In this document: positions 17,473 through 26,246 of the stretch, piece after piece | How positions within the stretch are numbered: position 1 is the stretch's first letter | How the letters are laid out: each line of letters starts with the position of its first letter | DNA from: an uncultured Bacteroidales bacterium | GTDB taxonomy: Bacteria > Bacteroidota > Bacteroidia > Bacteroidales > Bacteroidaceae | DNA: 64,000 bases | NCBI GenBank assembly: GCA_902778265.1 | Contig: CACYXI010000014.1 | Coordinates: 1-64,000 of the forward strand | Reading direction: 5' to 3' | The notes under the pieces: generated by a model | The model's database searches: none | What the model saw: the letters and a program-made list of their open reading frames with translations, nothing else | Told to the model about the DNA's origin: nothing | Made by a program: the position numbers and the translations under genes

Positions 17473-17992
17473 ACTCGGGTAAATGAAGGACGAAGAGTGA
17501 AGCATGAGGAATACCATTCGGCGCATGGCCGTCGCCAAGGTACAAACTCAAATCTTAACTCTGTTAAAGATTCGCTTCTCTTCCACTTCTAATTCGCTTC
17601 TAATCCCAACCCTATATCGTAGATATAGAAGTCCCACCATTTGTTTGATAGTTCTGCAGGCTACCATAGCAATCAAGGGACAAGGGAATAGCCCCCCACC
17701 CCCCTAAAGGGGAGAAACCTACGGAAACGAAATCGTTAGGGGACAGGCTCGATTTTAACTTAATTATTAACATAAAACCCGCAATGCCCTCGGCGGTTAA
17801 AATTCCCCTTTAGGGGGTTAGAGGGCTTCTTCTATGGGCAAACTTCAAAGCATCATCAGTAAGATTTCAGACTCAGCTGGAAATAACCCACAAATGCAGA
17901 CCCGCACAGCGAGGTGGAAATGGTAGCCTCTAAACACCGACTTGCGCCGGTGGGTGGGAAAGGACTCCGCGTAAGCAGAGATTCTTAATCTC
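17473..17992 (+). other. Possible non-coding or decayed transcript
   Basis: Downstream of the promoter at 17440-17471. A 67-codon frame (17504-17707, begins MRNTIRRMAVAKVQTQ) starts close to the expected start but runs into a family B repeat arm (17686-17832). A second short frame (17834-17926, MGKLQSIISKISDSAGNN) follows. From 17880 the sequence has stems such as CACCGACTTGCGCCGGTG and AGAGATTCTTAATCTCT. I do not recognise a known RNA family; it may be an unknown RNA or a decayed gene. Confidence 0.3.
17686..17832. repeat. Mirror element, family B variant
   Basis: CCCCCCACCCCCCTAAAGGG ... centre ... CCCCTTTAGGGGGTTAGAGG. Same plan as family B with CTAAAGGGG in the arms. Confidence 0.7.
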
Positions 17993-18041
17993 TATGGTAT
18001 GCAGAGTATGCATAGTATGCATATTTTTTAGTAATACCCTA
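17993..18041 (-). repeat. Outer inverted repeat, right copy
   Basis: TATGGTATGCAGAGTATGCA then TAGTATGCATATTTTTTAGT; complement of 16887-16934. Ends 10 bases before the stop of tex. Confidence 0.85.
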
Positions 18042-18050
18042 TTAGGGATT

Positions 18051-20177
18051 TTACACTCCTCTGAGCGACAACGCTATGCGATTGCGCTTCCTATCCACCT
18101 CTACCACGCGCACCTTGACGTGCTGGTGAAGATGAAGTACCTCTGATGGGTCGGAGATGTATTTGTCTGCCATCTGGGAAATGTGGATGAGACCGTCCTG
18201 ATGCACACCGACATCTACGAAAGCACCGAACTTGGTGAGGTTGGTTACAATGCCAGGGAGAATCATACCTGCGATGAGGTCTTCCGGAGTATGCACGTTA
18301 GGATCAAACTCGAAGGTCTCGATCTCTGCACGAGGGTCACGACCAGGTTTCTCCAACTCGTTCATAATGTCGGTTAGGGTAGGGATGCCAACCTCTTCGG
18401 TAACGTATTTCTTTATGTCGATAGCCTTACGCTTCTCTGCAGACGACATAAGTTCCTTTACCGTACAACCGCTATCCTTCGCCATCTTTTCCACTATGGC
18501 ATAGCTCTCAGGGTGAACAGCACTACCGTCAAGAGGATTCTTGGCATTGTGAATACGAAGGAATCCGGCACATTGCTGATAGGCTGAAGGTCCGAGACGA
18601 GGCACTTTCTTCAACTGAGTGCGAGAGGTGAAAGCGCCATTCTCCTTACGATAATCCACGATGTTCTTTGCAAGGGTAGGGCCAAGTCCGCTTACGTATG
18701 TAAGGAGGTGTATGCTTGCCGTGTTGAGGTCAACACCTACGGAGTTAACGCAACTCTCAACGGTTCGGTCGAGTGAAGCCTTGAGCTGAGTCTGATCCAC
18801 ATCGTGCTGATACTGTCCCACACCAATGCTCTTCGGGTCAATCTTTACGAGTTCGGCAAGAGGATCCATGAGTCTTCTGCCGATGCTTACGGCACCACGA
18901 ACCGTTACATCCTCATCTGGGAACTCATCGCGAGCAGCCTTTGATGCACTATAAACGGATGCACCATCCTCGCTTACAACATAATGAGGGATGTCAAGAC
19001 CAGAACGCTTTACTATCTCGGTAGTCTCGCGTGAAGCCGTACCATTACCAATGGCAATAGCCTCCGCTGCAAATTTCTTGGCTATGCTTGCAAATTTCTG
19101 TGCTGCACGCTCGCTATTGCCTTGTGAACCGACTGCCATAACCACATCATGATACAAAAGATTTCCCTGCGCATCAAGGCATACCACCTTACATCCTGTG
19201 CGTATTCCAGGGTCAATACCCATCACACGCTTTTGTCCGAGAGGGGCGGCAAGCAAGAGCTGACGCAGGTTCTCTGCAAATACTCCGATAGCCTCTTCAT
19301 CAGCCTTGAGCTTTGAACTTGCTGCAAACTCATTCCCAATACTTGGGCAGAGAAGTCGCTTGTAGGCATCCTCGCAAGCCTCTTCCACGAGAGACTGGCA
19401 ACGACCACGGCCACGGACATACTGACGCTGCAAACGGCTGATTGCCTCGTCATCATCCACGTTGATGCTTATGCGAAGAATACCCTCTGCCTCACCACGA
19501 CGCATAGCGAGAAGTCGGTTGCCAGAGCAACGGCGAAGAGGCTCTTCGAAGTCGAAATAGTCAGAGTATTTTGCAGCCTCGTCAGAATCTTGTTTGGATT
19601 TTACCACCTTTGAGGTGATATAAGCCTCACGACGGAATGTATTGCGAAGGCGATTGCGAGTGTCCTCATCCTCACTTATTTTTTCGGCAATAATGTCCTG
19701 AGCACCCTTGATAGCAGCATCGGCATCCTTCACGCCATCCTTTACAAAACGCTTTGCAAGCTGTTCCGGGTTCTGTTCACGCTGAAGAAGAATGGCTGTG
19801 GCGAGCGGTTCAAGACCAAGCTCACGAGCCACCTGTGCGCGTGTTCTGCGCTTAGGCTTATATGGCAGGTATATGTCTTCGAGTTCGGTACTATCCCAAC
19901 AATCATCAATACGTTGCTGGAGTTCCTTTGTCATCTTGCCTAACTCGTTTATAGTCTTTACTATTGTTTCCTTACGTTTGGTTAGCTCCTTCATTTTGTC
20001 GTAGAGCTGTGATATACTGCCAATCTGCACTTCGTCGAGACCGCCAGTCTTTTCCTTGCGATAGCGTGAAATGAATGGGATGGTGCACCCCTCATCAAGC
20101 AGGGCGATGGTATTTTCCACCGCCTTTGCAGCAAGCTGAAGTTGCTTTGCGATGATGTCTTTTATGTCTGTAATCAT
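18051..20177 (-). CDS. tex: Tex-family S1 RNA-binding transcription accessory protein
   Basis: 708-residue nucleic-acid-binding protein found in most bacteria. Domains in order: N-terminal helical Tex domain (1-190), YqgF/RNase H-like core near 320-450 (VMGIDPGIRTGCKV), helix-hairpin-helix region near 490-560 (LLTYVSGLGPTLAKNIVDYR), and a C-terminal S1 domain from about 635 (IVTNLTKFGAFVDVGVHQDG). Full length. No operon partner. The mirrored TATGCAT repeat lies just beyond its 3' end. Confidence 0.95.
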   Translation of the reverse strand: MITDIKDIIAKQLQLAAKAVENTIALLDEGCTIPFISRYRKEKTGGLDEVQIGSISQLYDKMKELTKRKETIVKTINELGKMTKELQQRIDDCWDSTELEDIYLPYKPKRRTRAQVARELGLEPLATAILLQREQNPEQLAKRFVKDGVKDADAAIKGAQDIIAEKISEDEDTRNRLRNTFRREAYITSKVVKSKQDSDEAAKYSDYFDFEEPLRRCSGNRLLAMRRGEAEGILRISINVDDDEAISRLQRQYVRGRGRCQSLVEEACEDAYKRLLCPSIGNEFAASSKLKADEEAIGVFAENLRQLLLAAPLGQKRVMGIDPGIRTGCKVVCLDAQGNLLYHDVVMAVGSQGNSERAAQKFASIAKKFAAEAIAIGNGTASRETTEIVKRSGLDIPHYVVSEDGASVYSASKAARDEFPDEDVTVRGAVSIGRRLMDPLAELVKIDPKSIGVGQYQHDVDQTQLKASLDRTVESCVNSVGVDLNTASIHLLTYVSGLGPTLAKNIVDYRKENGAFTSRTQLKKVPRLGPSAYQQCAGFLRIHNAKNPLDGSAVHPESYAIVEKMAKDSGCTVKELMSSAEKRKAIDIKKYVTEEVGIPTLTDIMNELEKPGRDPRAEIETFEFDPNVHTPEDLIAGMILPGIVTNLTKFGAFVDVGVHQDGLIHISQMADKYISDPSEVLHLHQHVKVRVVEVDRKRNRIALSLRGV

Positions 20178-20261
20178 TGATGTATGTTGTATTTTTTGAG
20201 ATTTTTATATGGTAAATGCAAGAATTTCGGGAAAATCCTCTTTTATAAGAATTCTTTTCGC

Positions 20262-20269
20262 TAATTTTG
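20262..20269 (+). promoter_or_regulatory. Promoter -7 box of the plug protein gene
   Basis: TAATTTTG followed by CATCATAAATA, 61 bases before the start codon; weak TTTT-type -33 region. Confidence 0.5.
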
Positions 20270-20330
20270 CATCATAAATAACTAAATGCAAAGGTAAGTA
20301 AAATATCTGACAATTCAAAATTAATAGACG

Positions 20331-21017
20331 ATGAAAAGAATATTTTTCTTGATACTATGTATCTGTACATTTATGATGGCTTCTGCTCAGAATAAGAAAG
20401 ACGTGCCATTCAATGGTATTGTTGAGGATGCTATCGGTACTCCGCTAAAGGGTGCAAGGATTTGGGTGGTAAGTCCAAATTTCTATTCTGTGAGTGATAA
20501 GAAGGGACAGTTTGGCTTGACCAATGTTCAGCCAACCGATACTATTCACGTGAGGTATAAGAAGCAGGTGTATGATGTACCTGTGGCTGGCAGAAAGTCA
20601 ATGAGAGTGCGTATTGCCGATGAGGTGAAGGTTGAGGCTCAGGAAGACGAGGATCTCGTGAACATAGGCTATGGCTTCGTAAAACGTCGTGAGTCATGCT
20701 CTTCTTCTTCTGGTATTCCGGGAGAAGTGCTTGTGCGTACTGGCAGAACAAATCTTCTTGATGCTATGCAGGGACTTGTGCCTGGACTTACCGTATCGAA
20801 TGGTAGGGCGGTCATTCGTGGTGTAGGAACTATAAATGGTTCTACCGATCCTCTCTTTATCTTGGATGGTGTAGAGTCATCTTCTCTTTCTTATGTCAAT
20901 GTTAATGATGTAGAAAGTGTTAGCGTGCTGAAGGATGCTTCTTCTACAGCTATCTATGGTGCAAAGGGAGCCAATGGTGTTATCCTTGTAACTACCAAGC
21001 GTGGCAAGAAGAAATAG
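20331..21017 (+). CDS. Stand-alone TonB-dependent receptor plug-domain protein
   Basis: 228 residues: signal peptide ending at MMASAQ (about 1-19), a carboxypeptidase-regulatory-like domain (NGIVEDAIGTPLKGARIWVV), then a SusC-type plug (LLDAMQGLVPGLTVSNG, AVIRGVGTINGSTDPLFILD, VLKDASSTAIYGAKGANGVI). It ends with RGKKK and a true stop, so the beta-barrel of about 700 residues is absent. No barrel remnants follow. Periplasmic; perhaps a regulator or partner of TonB receptors. Confidence 0.88.
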   Translation: MKRIFFLILCICTFMMASAQNKKDVPFNGIVEDAIGTPLKGARIWVVSPNFYSVSDKKGQFGLTNVQPTDTIHVRYKKQVYDVPVAGRKSMRVRIADEVKVEAQEDEDLVNIGYGFVKRRESCSSSSGIPGEVLVRTGRTNLLDAMQGLVPGLTVSNGRAVIRGVGTINGSTDPLFILDGVESSSLSYVNVNDVESVSVLKDASSTAIYGAKGANGVILVTTKRGKKK

Positions 21018-21131
21018 ACAAAAATACGCAAAAATAGGACATTATTCTCATTGAGTAGGATAATGTGATTACAAATACGGCATTAGGGTGAGAAATATAG
21101 GATGATCTCATCATTCGCGAATAAAATATAT

Positions 21132-21139
21132 TACCTTTG
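21132..21139 (+). promoter_or_regulatory. Promoter -7 box of the FadL-like gene
   Basis: TACCTTTG followed by CGCTG, 128 bases upstream of the start. The leader contains a family L mirror element. Confidence 0.6.
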
Positions 21140-21147
21140 CGCTGAAT

Positions 21148-21230
21148 TTGGTTTTTAGGTTTTAAGGTTTTAGGTCGGAATGCCATAGCGAGGCAGACCT
21201 CATAACCTTCAACCTTATAACCTCCCCCCA
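21148..21230. repeat. Mirror element, family L (TTTTAGG words)
   Basis: GGTTTTTAGGTTTTAAGGTT and TTAGGTC, a centre GGAATGCCATAGCGAGGCA, then GACCTCATAACCTTCAACCT and TATAACCTCC. Lies in the leader of the FadL-like gene. Confidence 0.75.
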
Positions 21231-21266
21231 AAAAGAAGGTAATTATATTTTATTCAAGATAAACAA

Positions 21267-22664
21267 ATGAAAAGATTTTTTTATTCAGCTGTCCTATTTG
21301 TCGTATGCTCTACTGAGGCTATGGCAGGCGGTCTCGTGACTAATTCCAATCAGAGTGCTTCTTTCTTGCGTAACCCAGCTCGTGATGCTGTAATTGATAT
21401 CGATGGTGTTTATACCAATCCTGCTGGTGTCTGCTTCATGACTAATGGCTTCCACCTCGGATTGTCTGGTCAGCATCCAGAGCAGAAGAGAATCGTGACA
21501 ACAAGTAGTTTTATGAGAATTGGTGATAACAAAATTCCTCTTCTTGCCTTTAATCAGAACTATCCTGGTGAGTCAACTCGTGAATATACTGGTACTGCTT
21601 CTGCTCCTGTAGTTCCAAGCTTCCAGCTTGCATACGTAATGGATAAGTTGACCTTATCTGCTTCTATGGCTGTAACTGGTGGCGGTGGTAAGTGTACGTT
21701 TGATGATGGTACAGGTAGTTTGGAAACTCTTTGTGCATTAGAGCTTTATCAGAAAGTTAATGCTATGGGTATTGGGGCTGCATTTAAAGGCTATTCTTTC
21801 GATGCTTACATGAGAGGTCGTCAGTTCTATTATGGTTTTCAGGTTGGTGCAGGCTATAAGATAACTGACAATCTTGCAGTCTTTGGTGGACTCAGAACAA
21901 TGATTGGTAGTGCAAAATATACTGGCTATATTCGTGATATTAAAATTTACACTTCAGTTCCGGGCATGGAAGTAATTCCAGCTTCAGCAGCAGATGAAAT
22001 TGACATGACTACCAAACAGTCTTGTGTTGGCTTCACTCCTGTTATCGGTGTTGACTATCGTATAAATGACAAATGGAACATCGCTGCAAAGTATGAGTTC
22101 CGTACAAAGATGAGTCTTGAGAACTCATCTGAAATGACAGAGAAAGCTCGTAATACATCTGCTTTGGATAAGTTCAATGATGAGAAGACAAAGTATGTAC
22201 GAGATGACATCCCTGGAACTTTCACCTGTGGTGTTCAGTACTCTCCAATGGAGACAGTTCGTCTGAATGCAGGTTATCACTTCTATGATGACTGCAATGC
22301 GGTTAAGTATGGTGACGAGCATAAGAAAATTGACGGTGGCACTCGTGAGATTCTCTTCGGTGCTGAGTGGGATGCTACTAAGCTCCTTACCGTTAGTGCT
22401 GGTTGGCAGAACACACATTATGATCTTTCGGATGGCTATATGTCTGATTTGAACCATAATATTAGCAGTAACATGATTGTGTGCGGTGTCCGTCTCCACG
22501 TAACTGAGAAGATTAGCGTTGATTTGGGTTATATGCACAACTTCTATGACAAGCGTACAGTAGATTCTGTTACTCCAGTTTCACAAATTGCTACTATAGA
22601 AAAGACAGACGTCTATGAGCGCAGAAACGATGCTTTTGCTGTAGGCGTTAATTTTGACTTTTAA
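21267..22664 (+). CDS. OmpP1/FadL-family outer-membrane protein
   Basis: Beta-barrel transporter for hydrophobic compounds, 465 residues. Signal peptide 1-20 ends at AMA; the mature N terminus GGLVTNSNQSASFLRNPARD and VYTNPAGVCF are the FadL hatch and NPA motifs. The C terminus ends in VGVNFDF, an aromatic beta-signal. Followed after 3 bases by a small cysteine-rich membrane protein. Confidence 0.88.
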   Translation: MKRFFYSAVLFVVCSTEAMAGGLVTNSNQSASFLRNPARDAVIDIDGVYTNPAGVCFMTNGFHLGLSGQHPEQKRIVTTSSFMRIGDNKIPLLAFNQNYPGESTREYTGTASAPVVPSFQLAYVMDKLTLSASMAVTGGGGKCTFDDGTGSLETLCALELYQKVNAMGIGAAFKGYSFDAYMRGRQFYYGFQVGAGYKITDNLAVFGGLRTMIGSAKYTGYIRDIKIYTSVPGMEVIPASAADEIDMTTKQSCVGFTPVIGVDYRINDKWNIAAKYEFRTKMSLENSSEMTEKARNTSALDKFNDEKTKYVRDDIPGTFTCGVQYSPMETVRLNAGYHFYDDCNAVKYGDEHKKIDGGTREILFGAEWDATKLLTVSAGWQNTHYDLSDGYMSDLNHNISSNMIVCGVRLHVTEKISVDLGYMHNFYDKRTVDSVTPVSQIATIEKTDVYERRNDAFAVGVNFDF

Positions 22665-22667
22665 AAG

Positions 22668-22919
22668 ATGAAACATACATCACTCAATAATTGCGGAAAA
22701 TGCGATATCAACAAGGCTGATTGCCAGACTTGTAAGCTTGCAGCTCTTAATCTTGATAAGAATGCAAAGCGTAAGGTAAGGATAGACGATGAGGATGATG
22801 ATCCTTCAATCAGCGAACGCCTGACCGAGAACAAGGGCGATCATTCAATTCTCCTTCTCTTTGTTGTCGCCGTTGCGACATTCGCCGCAGTTATCGGGTT
22901 CACGATGTTGTTTAAATGA
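22668..22919 (+). CDS. Small cysteine-motif membrane protein, function unknown
   Basis: 83 residues. The N terminus has four cysteines as Cys-x2-Cys-x6-Cys-x2-Cys (CGKCDINKADCQTC), a possible metal site; then an acidic stretch DDEDDDPS; then one membrane helix near 62-82. It begins 3 bases after the FadL-like gene, so they are co-expressed. The TGA stop touches a family A mirror element. I do not recognise a family. Confidence 0.75.
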   Translation: MKHTSLNNCGKCDINKADCQTCKLAALNLDKNAKRKVRIDDEDDDPSISERLTENKGDHSILLLFVVAVATFAAVIGFTMLFK

Positions 22920-23028
22920 AGAATGAAAAGTGAAAAAATGAAAAATACAAGTTAGCTTGTTCAAATCATTTGGTTGTGAACAGAATTGCTAACTTGTATT
23001 TTTCATTTTTCACTTTTCATTTATTAAT
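22917..23028. repeat. Mirror element, family A, between convergent genes
   Basis: AATGAAAAGTGAAAAAATGA words, centre TTGTTCAAATCATTTGGTTG, complement TTGTATTTTTCATTTTTCAC. Supplies the end of the HAD gene on the minus strand (N-E-K-stop). Confidence 0.8.
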
Positions 23029-23660
23029 TTATTTACTTCTTCTCTCCAATCCGTATGCACAGGAGCGTTGTATGTCTGAGTGCCGAGCGTTTCCGCAGCC
23101 TTGCAGTTTGCACTTGAATCATCTATGAAAAGGCATTCGTTGGCTGGTGTGCCTATCTGCTGAAGCACCTCTGCATAGATCTCTGTATCTGGCTTTGCCA
23201 TACCCATTTCCTGGGAGAGAAAACACTTGTCGAAATAGTTCTCCGCAGGTTCGGGGAAGGAAGTTTCAAGGATATACTTCCAATGTGCATCGTTGGTGTT
23301 AGAGAGAAGATATGTGGCATATCCCTCATTTCGAAGCTGCTTTACGAAGTCGAGCTTATACTTTGGCAATGTCTGCAAGCAAGAGTTCCATGCATCGAGA
23401 ACTTGCTGTCGGGTAGTGCCGGGAGCACTCATCTTCTGTATCATAGCCAAGAACTGCTCTGTCGGAATCTTACCAATCTGATACTCATGCAAGGCACCTG
23501 AGATCGTAATCCCTTCACAAACCGTTGAGGCTGGAGCCGTTGCTGGTGATTTGGTGAGGGCATCAATATCCACGCCCAAAGCCTTGATGTTATGGAGGCA
23601 ATGAGGCATATCAACATCAATAAGAACGCCTCCAAGGTCGAATATAATAGTCTTTATCAT
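23010..23660 (-). CDS. HAD-family hydrolase (subfamily IA, YihX-like)
   Basis: Phosphatase-like enzyme, 216 residues from MIKTIIFDLGG. HAD motif I FDLGGVLIDVD (near 6), motif II LLSNTND (near 118), motif III Lys in MAKPDTEIY (near 161), motif IV FIDDSSANC. The earlier ATG at 23687 adds nine unconserved residues. It ends KLINEK with N-E-K from a repeat arm. Substrate unknown. Confidence 0.85.
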   Translation of the reverse strand: MIKTIIFDLGGVLIDVDMPHCLHNIKALGVDIDALTKSPATAPASTVCEGITISGALHEYQIGKIPTEQFLAMIQKMSAPGTTRQQVLDAWNSCLQTLPKYKLDFVKQLRNEGYATYLLSNTNDAHWKYILETSFPEPAENYFDKCFLSQEMGMAKPDTEIYAEVLQQIGTPANECLFIDDSSANCKAAETLGTQTYNAPVHTDWREEVNKLINEK

Positions 23661-23767
23661 TTGTATTTTTACGATTTTACGCTGCAAAATTACTATAAAT
23701 GTTTTGTTTTTGAATGATATAGCTTGTTAAAAAACGTATAATTGCATCGGAATCGACTAAGTTTTAG

Positions 23768-23775
23768 TAACTTTG
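23768..23775 (+). promoter_or_regulatory. Promoter -7 box of the GH43 gene
   Basis: TAACTTTG followed by TAGCTT, 32 bases before the start codon. Confidence 0.55.
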
Positions 23776-23807
23776 TAGCTTAAAATTTAGAAAACCTAAA
23801 ATATATT

Positions 23808-25424
23808 ATGTTCAAATTTGATTTCAATAAGTCTGCAAAGGCTTTGTTGTTGACTGCTATGTGTGCAGGTGCAAGTGTTGCAAATGCGCAGAATCCGTAC
23901 ATGCCTCTTTGGGAGTTTATTCCAGATGGTGAACCATACGTTTTTGATGATCCTGATGTGCCAGGAAAGAAGCGCGTCTATGTATATGGTTCGCACGATA
24001 ATCTCATAAAATACTATTGCGGTAAGGATCAGGTGGTATGGTCGGCTCCTGTCGATGACCTGACAAATTGGCGCTATGATGGCATTATTTTTGAATTGAA
24101 AAATGATGCCAACGGCAAGAAACTGAATGCCGACGGATCGGGCGACGTGCTATATGCTCCTGATGTTACGGTTGTTACTGATGCTAATGGCAAGAAGACA
24201 TACTATCTCTATCCAAACGTGCAGCATGATAAGCGTAATAGTCTTGTCGCAAAGTCTGATCGTCCAGACGGTCCATTCGTGCCAGTAAACTGGAGTAAGG
24301 AGAAGGCTGATTCTACGGTAGGTCCATTCGCTTTCGATCCTGCTTGCTTTGTGGATGATGACGGTAGGGTGTATGGCTACTGGGGCTTTGAGCGCTCTTT
24401 TGCTGCCGAGCTTGATCCTACCACGATGGCAACTGTTAAGCCAGGTACAAAGATTGTGGAGGATATGATTCCGGGATATAAGCAGGATCATCTGTATCGT
24501 TTCTTCGAGGCTTCTTCTATTCGTAAGATTAAGGATAAGTATGTGTTTATCTATAGCCGTTTCACTAATGAGGGTGAGTTTGGATTGCCAACAACAAACT
24601 ATACGCTTGCTTATTGTTATAGCAATAATCCGCTTGGCCCTTGGACTTATGGCGGTACGATTATTGACGGTCGCGGTAGGGAAAGACTTCCCGACGGTAC
24701 CGTGGTGGCAACTGCTTGTCCTGGTGGTAATACCCACGGAAGTATTTGTGAGATAAACGGCGAGTGGTGGGTGTTCTATCATCGTCAGGCTGGTACATCT
24801 GAATACTCTCGTCAGGCTATGGTTGCGCCAATAAATGTAGAGGTACAGGAGGGTAAGGATGGCTATGTACGAATTTCTGAGGCTGAGTTTACTTCCGAAG
24901 GATTTTGCACAGAGGGACTTGATCCTTACAAGAAATATCCTGCAGGTATTGCTTGCTACTATACTGGTCCTAAGCAAGCCGTACCGGAATATCCTAACGT
25001 GACTTATTATGGCTCGCATACCAACATCCATCGTATCAAATACGATGGAAAGATGAATCCTTTCGATGAGTCTATCAATAAGTGCGAGATGGTGAACAAT
25101 ACATCTGGCTCTGTTATCGGCTATAAGTATTTCAATTTCCGAAAGACATTTGGCAAGGATAATCTTCAGCTTCTCCTCAACATCACGAAGGAGGGCGTAG
25201 CTGGTAGCATTGATGTCTATATCGATCGTCCTAACGAGACCGACGGTGGTGTTAAGGTTGGTACTATCGCCATTGATGCTCAGGCTGATAAGAATCCTAC
25301 AGATCTTGCAATCGCTGTTTCTGACCTCAAGAACTACAACGGCAAGCACGCTCTCTTCCTTGTGTTCAACTCACAGACAAAGGAAAAGTCAATCTGTACG
25401 GTGAATAACTTGCAGTTTAAATAA
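23808..25424 (+). CDS. Glycoside hydrolase family 43 enzyme
   Basis: Secreted five-bladed-propeller glycosidase acting on arabinose- or xylose-containing polysaccharide, 538 residues. Signal peptide ends near AGASVANA. Candidate acids: Asp in YVFDDPDVPG (base, near 45), Asp in FDPACFVDDDGRVYGYWG (pKa modulator, near 177-194) and Glu in FFEASSIRKI (near 232). HGSICEINGEWWVFYHR is a conserved GH43 segment. A C-terminal beta domain from about 400 may bind carbohydrate. No SusCD pair is adjacent, so the exact substrate is open. Confidence 0.85.
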   Translation: MFKFDFNKSAKALLLTAMCAGASVANAQNPYMPLWEFIPDGEPYVFDDPDVPGKKRVYVYGSHDNLIKYYCGKDQVVWSAPVDDLTNWRYDGIIFELKNDANGKKLNADGSGDVLYAPDVTVVTDANGKKTYYLYPNVQHDKRNSLVAKSDRPDGPFVPVNWSKEKADSTVGPFAFDPACFVDDDGRVYGYWGFERSFAAELDPTTMATVKPGTKIVEDMIPGYKQDHLYRFFEASSIRKIKDKYVFIYSRFTNEGEFGLPTTNYTLAYCYSNNPLGPWTYGGTIIDGRGRERLPDGTVVATACPGGNTHGSICEINGEWWVFYHRQAGTSEYSRQAMVAPINVEVQEGKDGYVRISEAEFTSEGFCTEGLDPYKKYPAGIACYYTGPKQAVPEYPNVTYYGSHTNIHRIKYDGKMNPFDESINKCEMVNNTSGSVIGYKYFNFRKTFGKDNLQLLLNITKEGVAGSIDVYIDRPNETDGGVKVGTIAIDAQADKNPTDLAIAVSDLKNYNGKHALFLVFNSQTKEKSICTVNNLQFK

Positions 25425-25582
25425 AGCCCTCCCTTGCCCCTCCCATAAAGGGAGGGGAGTGGATTGTATTTTCACTTGAGTAGGTTTATCAGAGTTTTTT
25501 GATTAATATTATAGCCACCCACTATATTAATAAATGTAACTACTCCCCTCCATTTATGGGAGGGGCAGGGGGTGGGTCCTAT
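25424..25582. repeat. Mirror element, family B, between convergent genes
   Basis: GCCCTCCCTTGCCCCTCCCA and GGGAGGGGAGTGG, centre of about 75 bases, ACTACTCCCCTCCATTTATG and GGGGCAGGGGGTGGG. Overlaps the last bases of upp. Confidence 0.8.
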
Positions 25583-26238
25583 ATCTTTTCCCCATACATC
25601 AAATCCCCGGCATCCCCAAGACCTGGAACGATGTATTTATGTTCGTTGAGAACTGGATCTATGGCTCCACAGAAAAGGACGACATCATCATCAGGGAACA
25701 TCTTCTTCAGATGATCCACGCCTTGCTTACTTGCAATGACACACGCCATTATCAATCTCTTCGGACTGCCCTTCGTACAGAAAGCCTTGTAAGCCAGTTC
25801 CATACTCTCGCCTGTTGCAAGCATAGGATCAACGATTATGAGAGTCTTTTCTGATAGGTCAGGAGTTGCCATATACTCTATCTTCACGCCTATCTTCGTG
25901 CATTCCTTATCCAGATAATAGCGGTATGCGGAGAGGAATCCGTTACCAGCCTCATCGAATACGTCAAGGAATGCCTCATGCAATGGAAGTCCGGCACGGA
26001 ACACGGTTGCCAGCACAATGTCATCATCGTAAGTATTCATCTCGCAAGGGGCGAGTGGGGTAGTGATGGTCTTTGTGCTGTAATTCAGTAGCTTACTTAC
26101 TTCGTATGCCTCGATATGCCCAATTCGCTTTATGTTCTTACGAAAACGCATACGGTCTTTCTGAATGTTTTCATCACGCAGTTCAGACATGAACTTGTTG
26201 AGTACGGAGTTCTTTGCTCCAAGGTTGATTACTTTCAT
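25579..26238 (-). CDS. upp: Uracil phosphoribosyltransferase
   Basis: Salvage enzyme: uracil + PRPP to UMP. 219 residues. The PRPP loop is LIIVDPMLATGES (near 129-141) and the uracil-binding end is YIVPGLGDAGDLMYG. N-terminal half is the somewhat diverged Bacteroidetes type. Lies downstream of the uracil permease gene on the same strand with a family A element between; together they form an uptake and salvage pair. Confidence 0.93.
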   Translation of the reverse strand: MKVINLGAKNSVLNKFMSELRDENIQKDRMRFRKNIKRIGHIEAYEVSKLLNYSTKTITTPLAPCEMNTYDDDIVLATVFRAGLPLHEAFLDVFDEAGNGFLSAYRYYLDKECTKIGVKIEYMATPDLSEKTLIIVDPMLATGESMELAYKAFCTKGSPKRLIMACVIASKQGVDHLKKMFPDDDVVLFCGAIDPVLNEHKYIVPGLGDAGDLMYGEKI

Positions 26239-26246
26239 AGTCTTTT

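Noticed and set aside
17504..17707. 67-residue protein gene
   Set aside because: Starts well after a promoter, but its end is coded by a repeat arm (NSPPPP) and it matches nothing I know; kept only as part of the unknown transcript region.
17990..18045. tRNA-like anticodon stem AGAGATTCTTAATCTCT
   Set aside because: No T arm, D arm or acceptor pairing could be found around it.
24150..25349. 399-codon minus-strand frame opposite the GH43 gene
   Set aside because: Fully antisense to a well-supported glycosidase; composition is that of a shadow frame with no motif.
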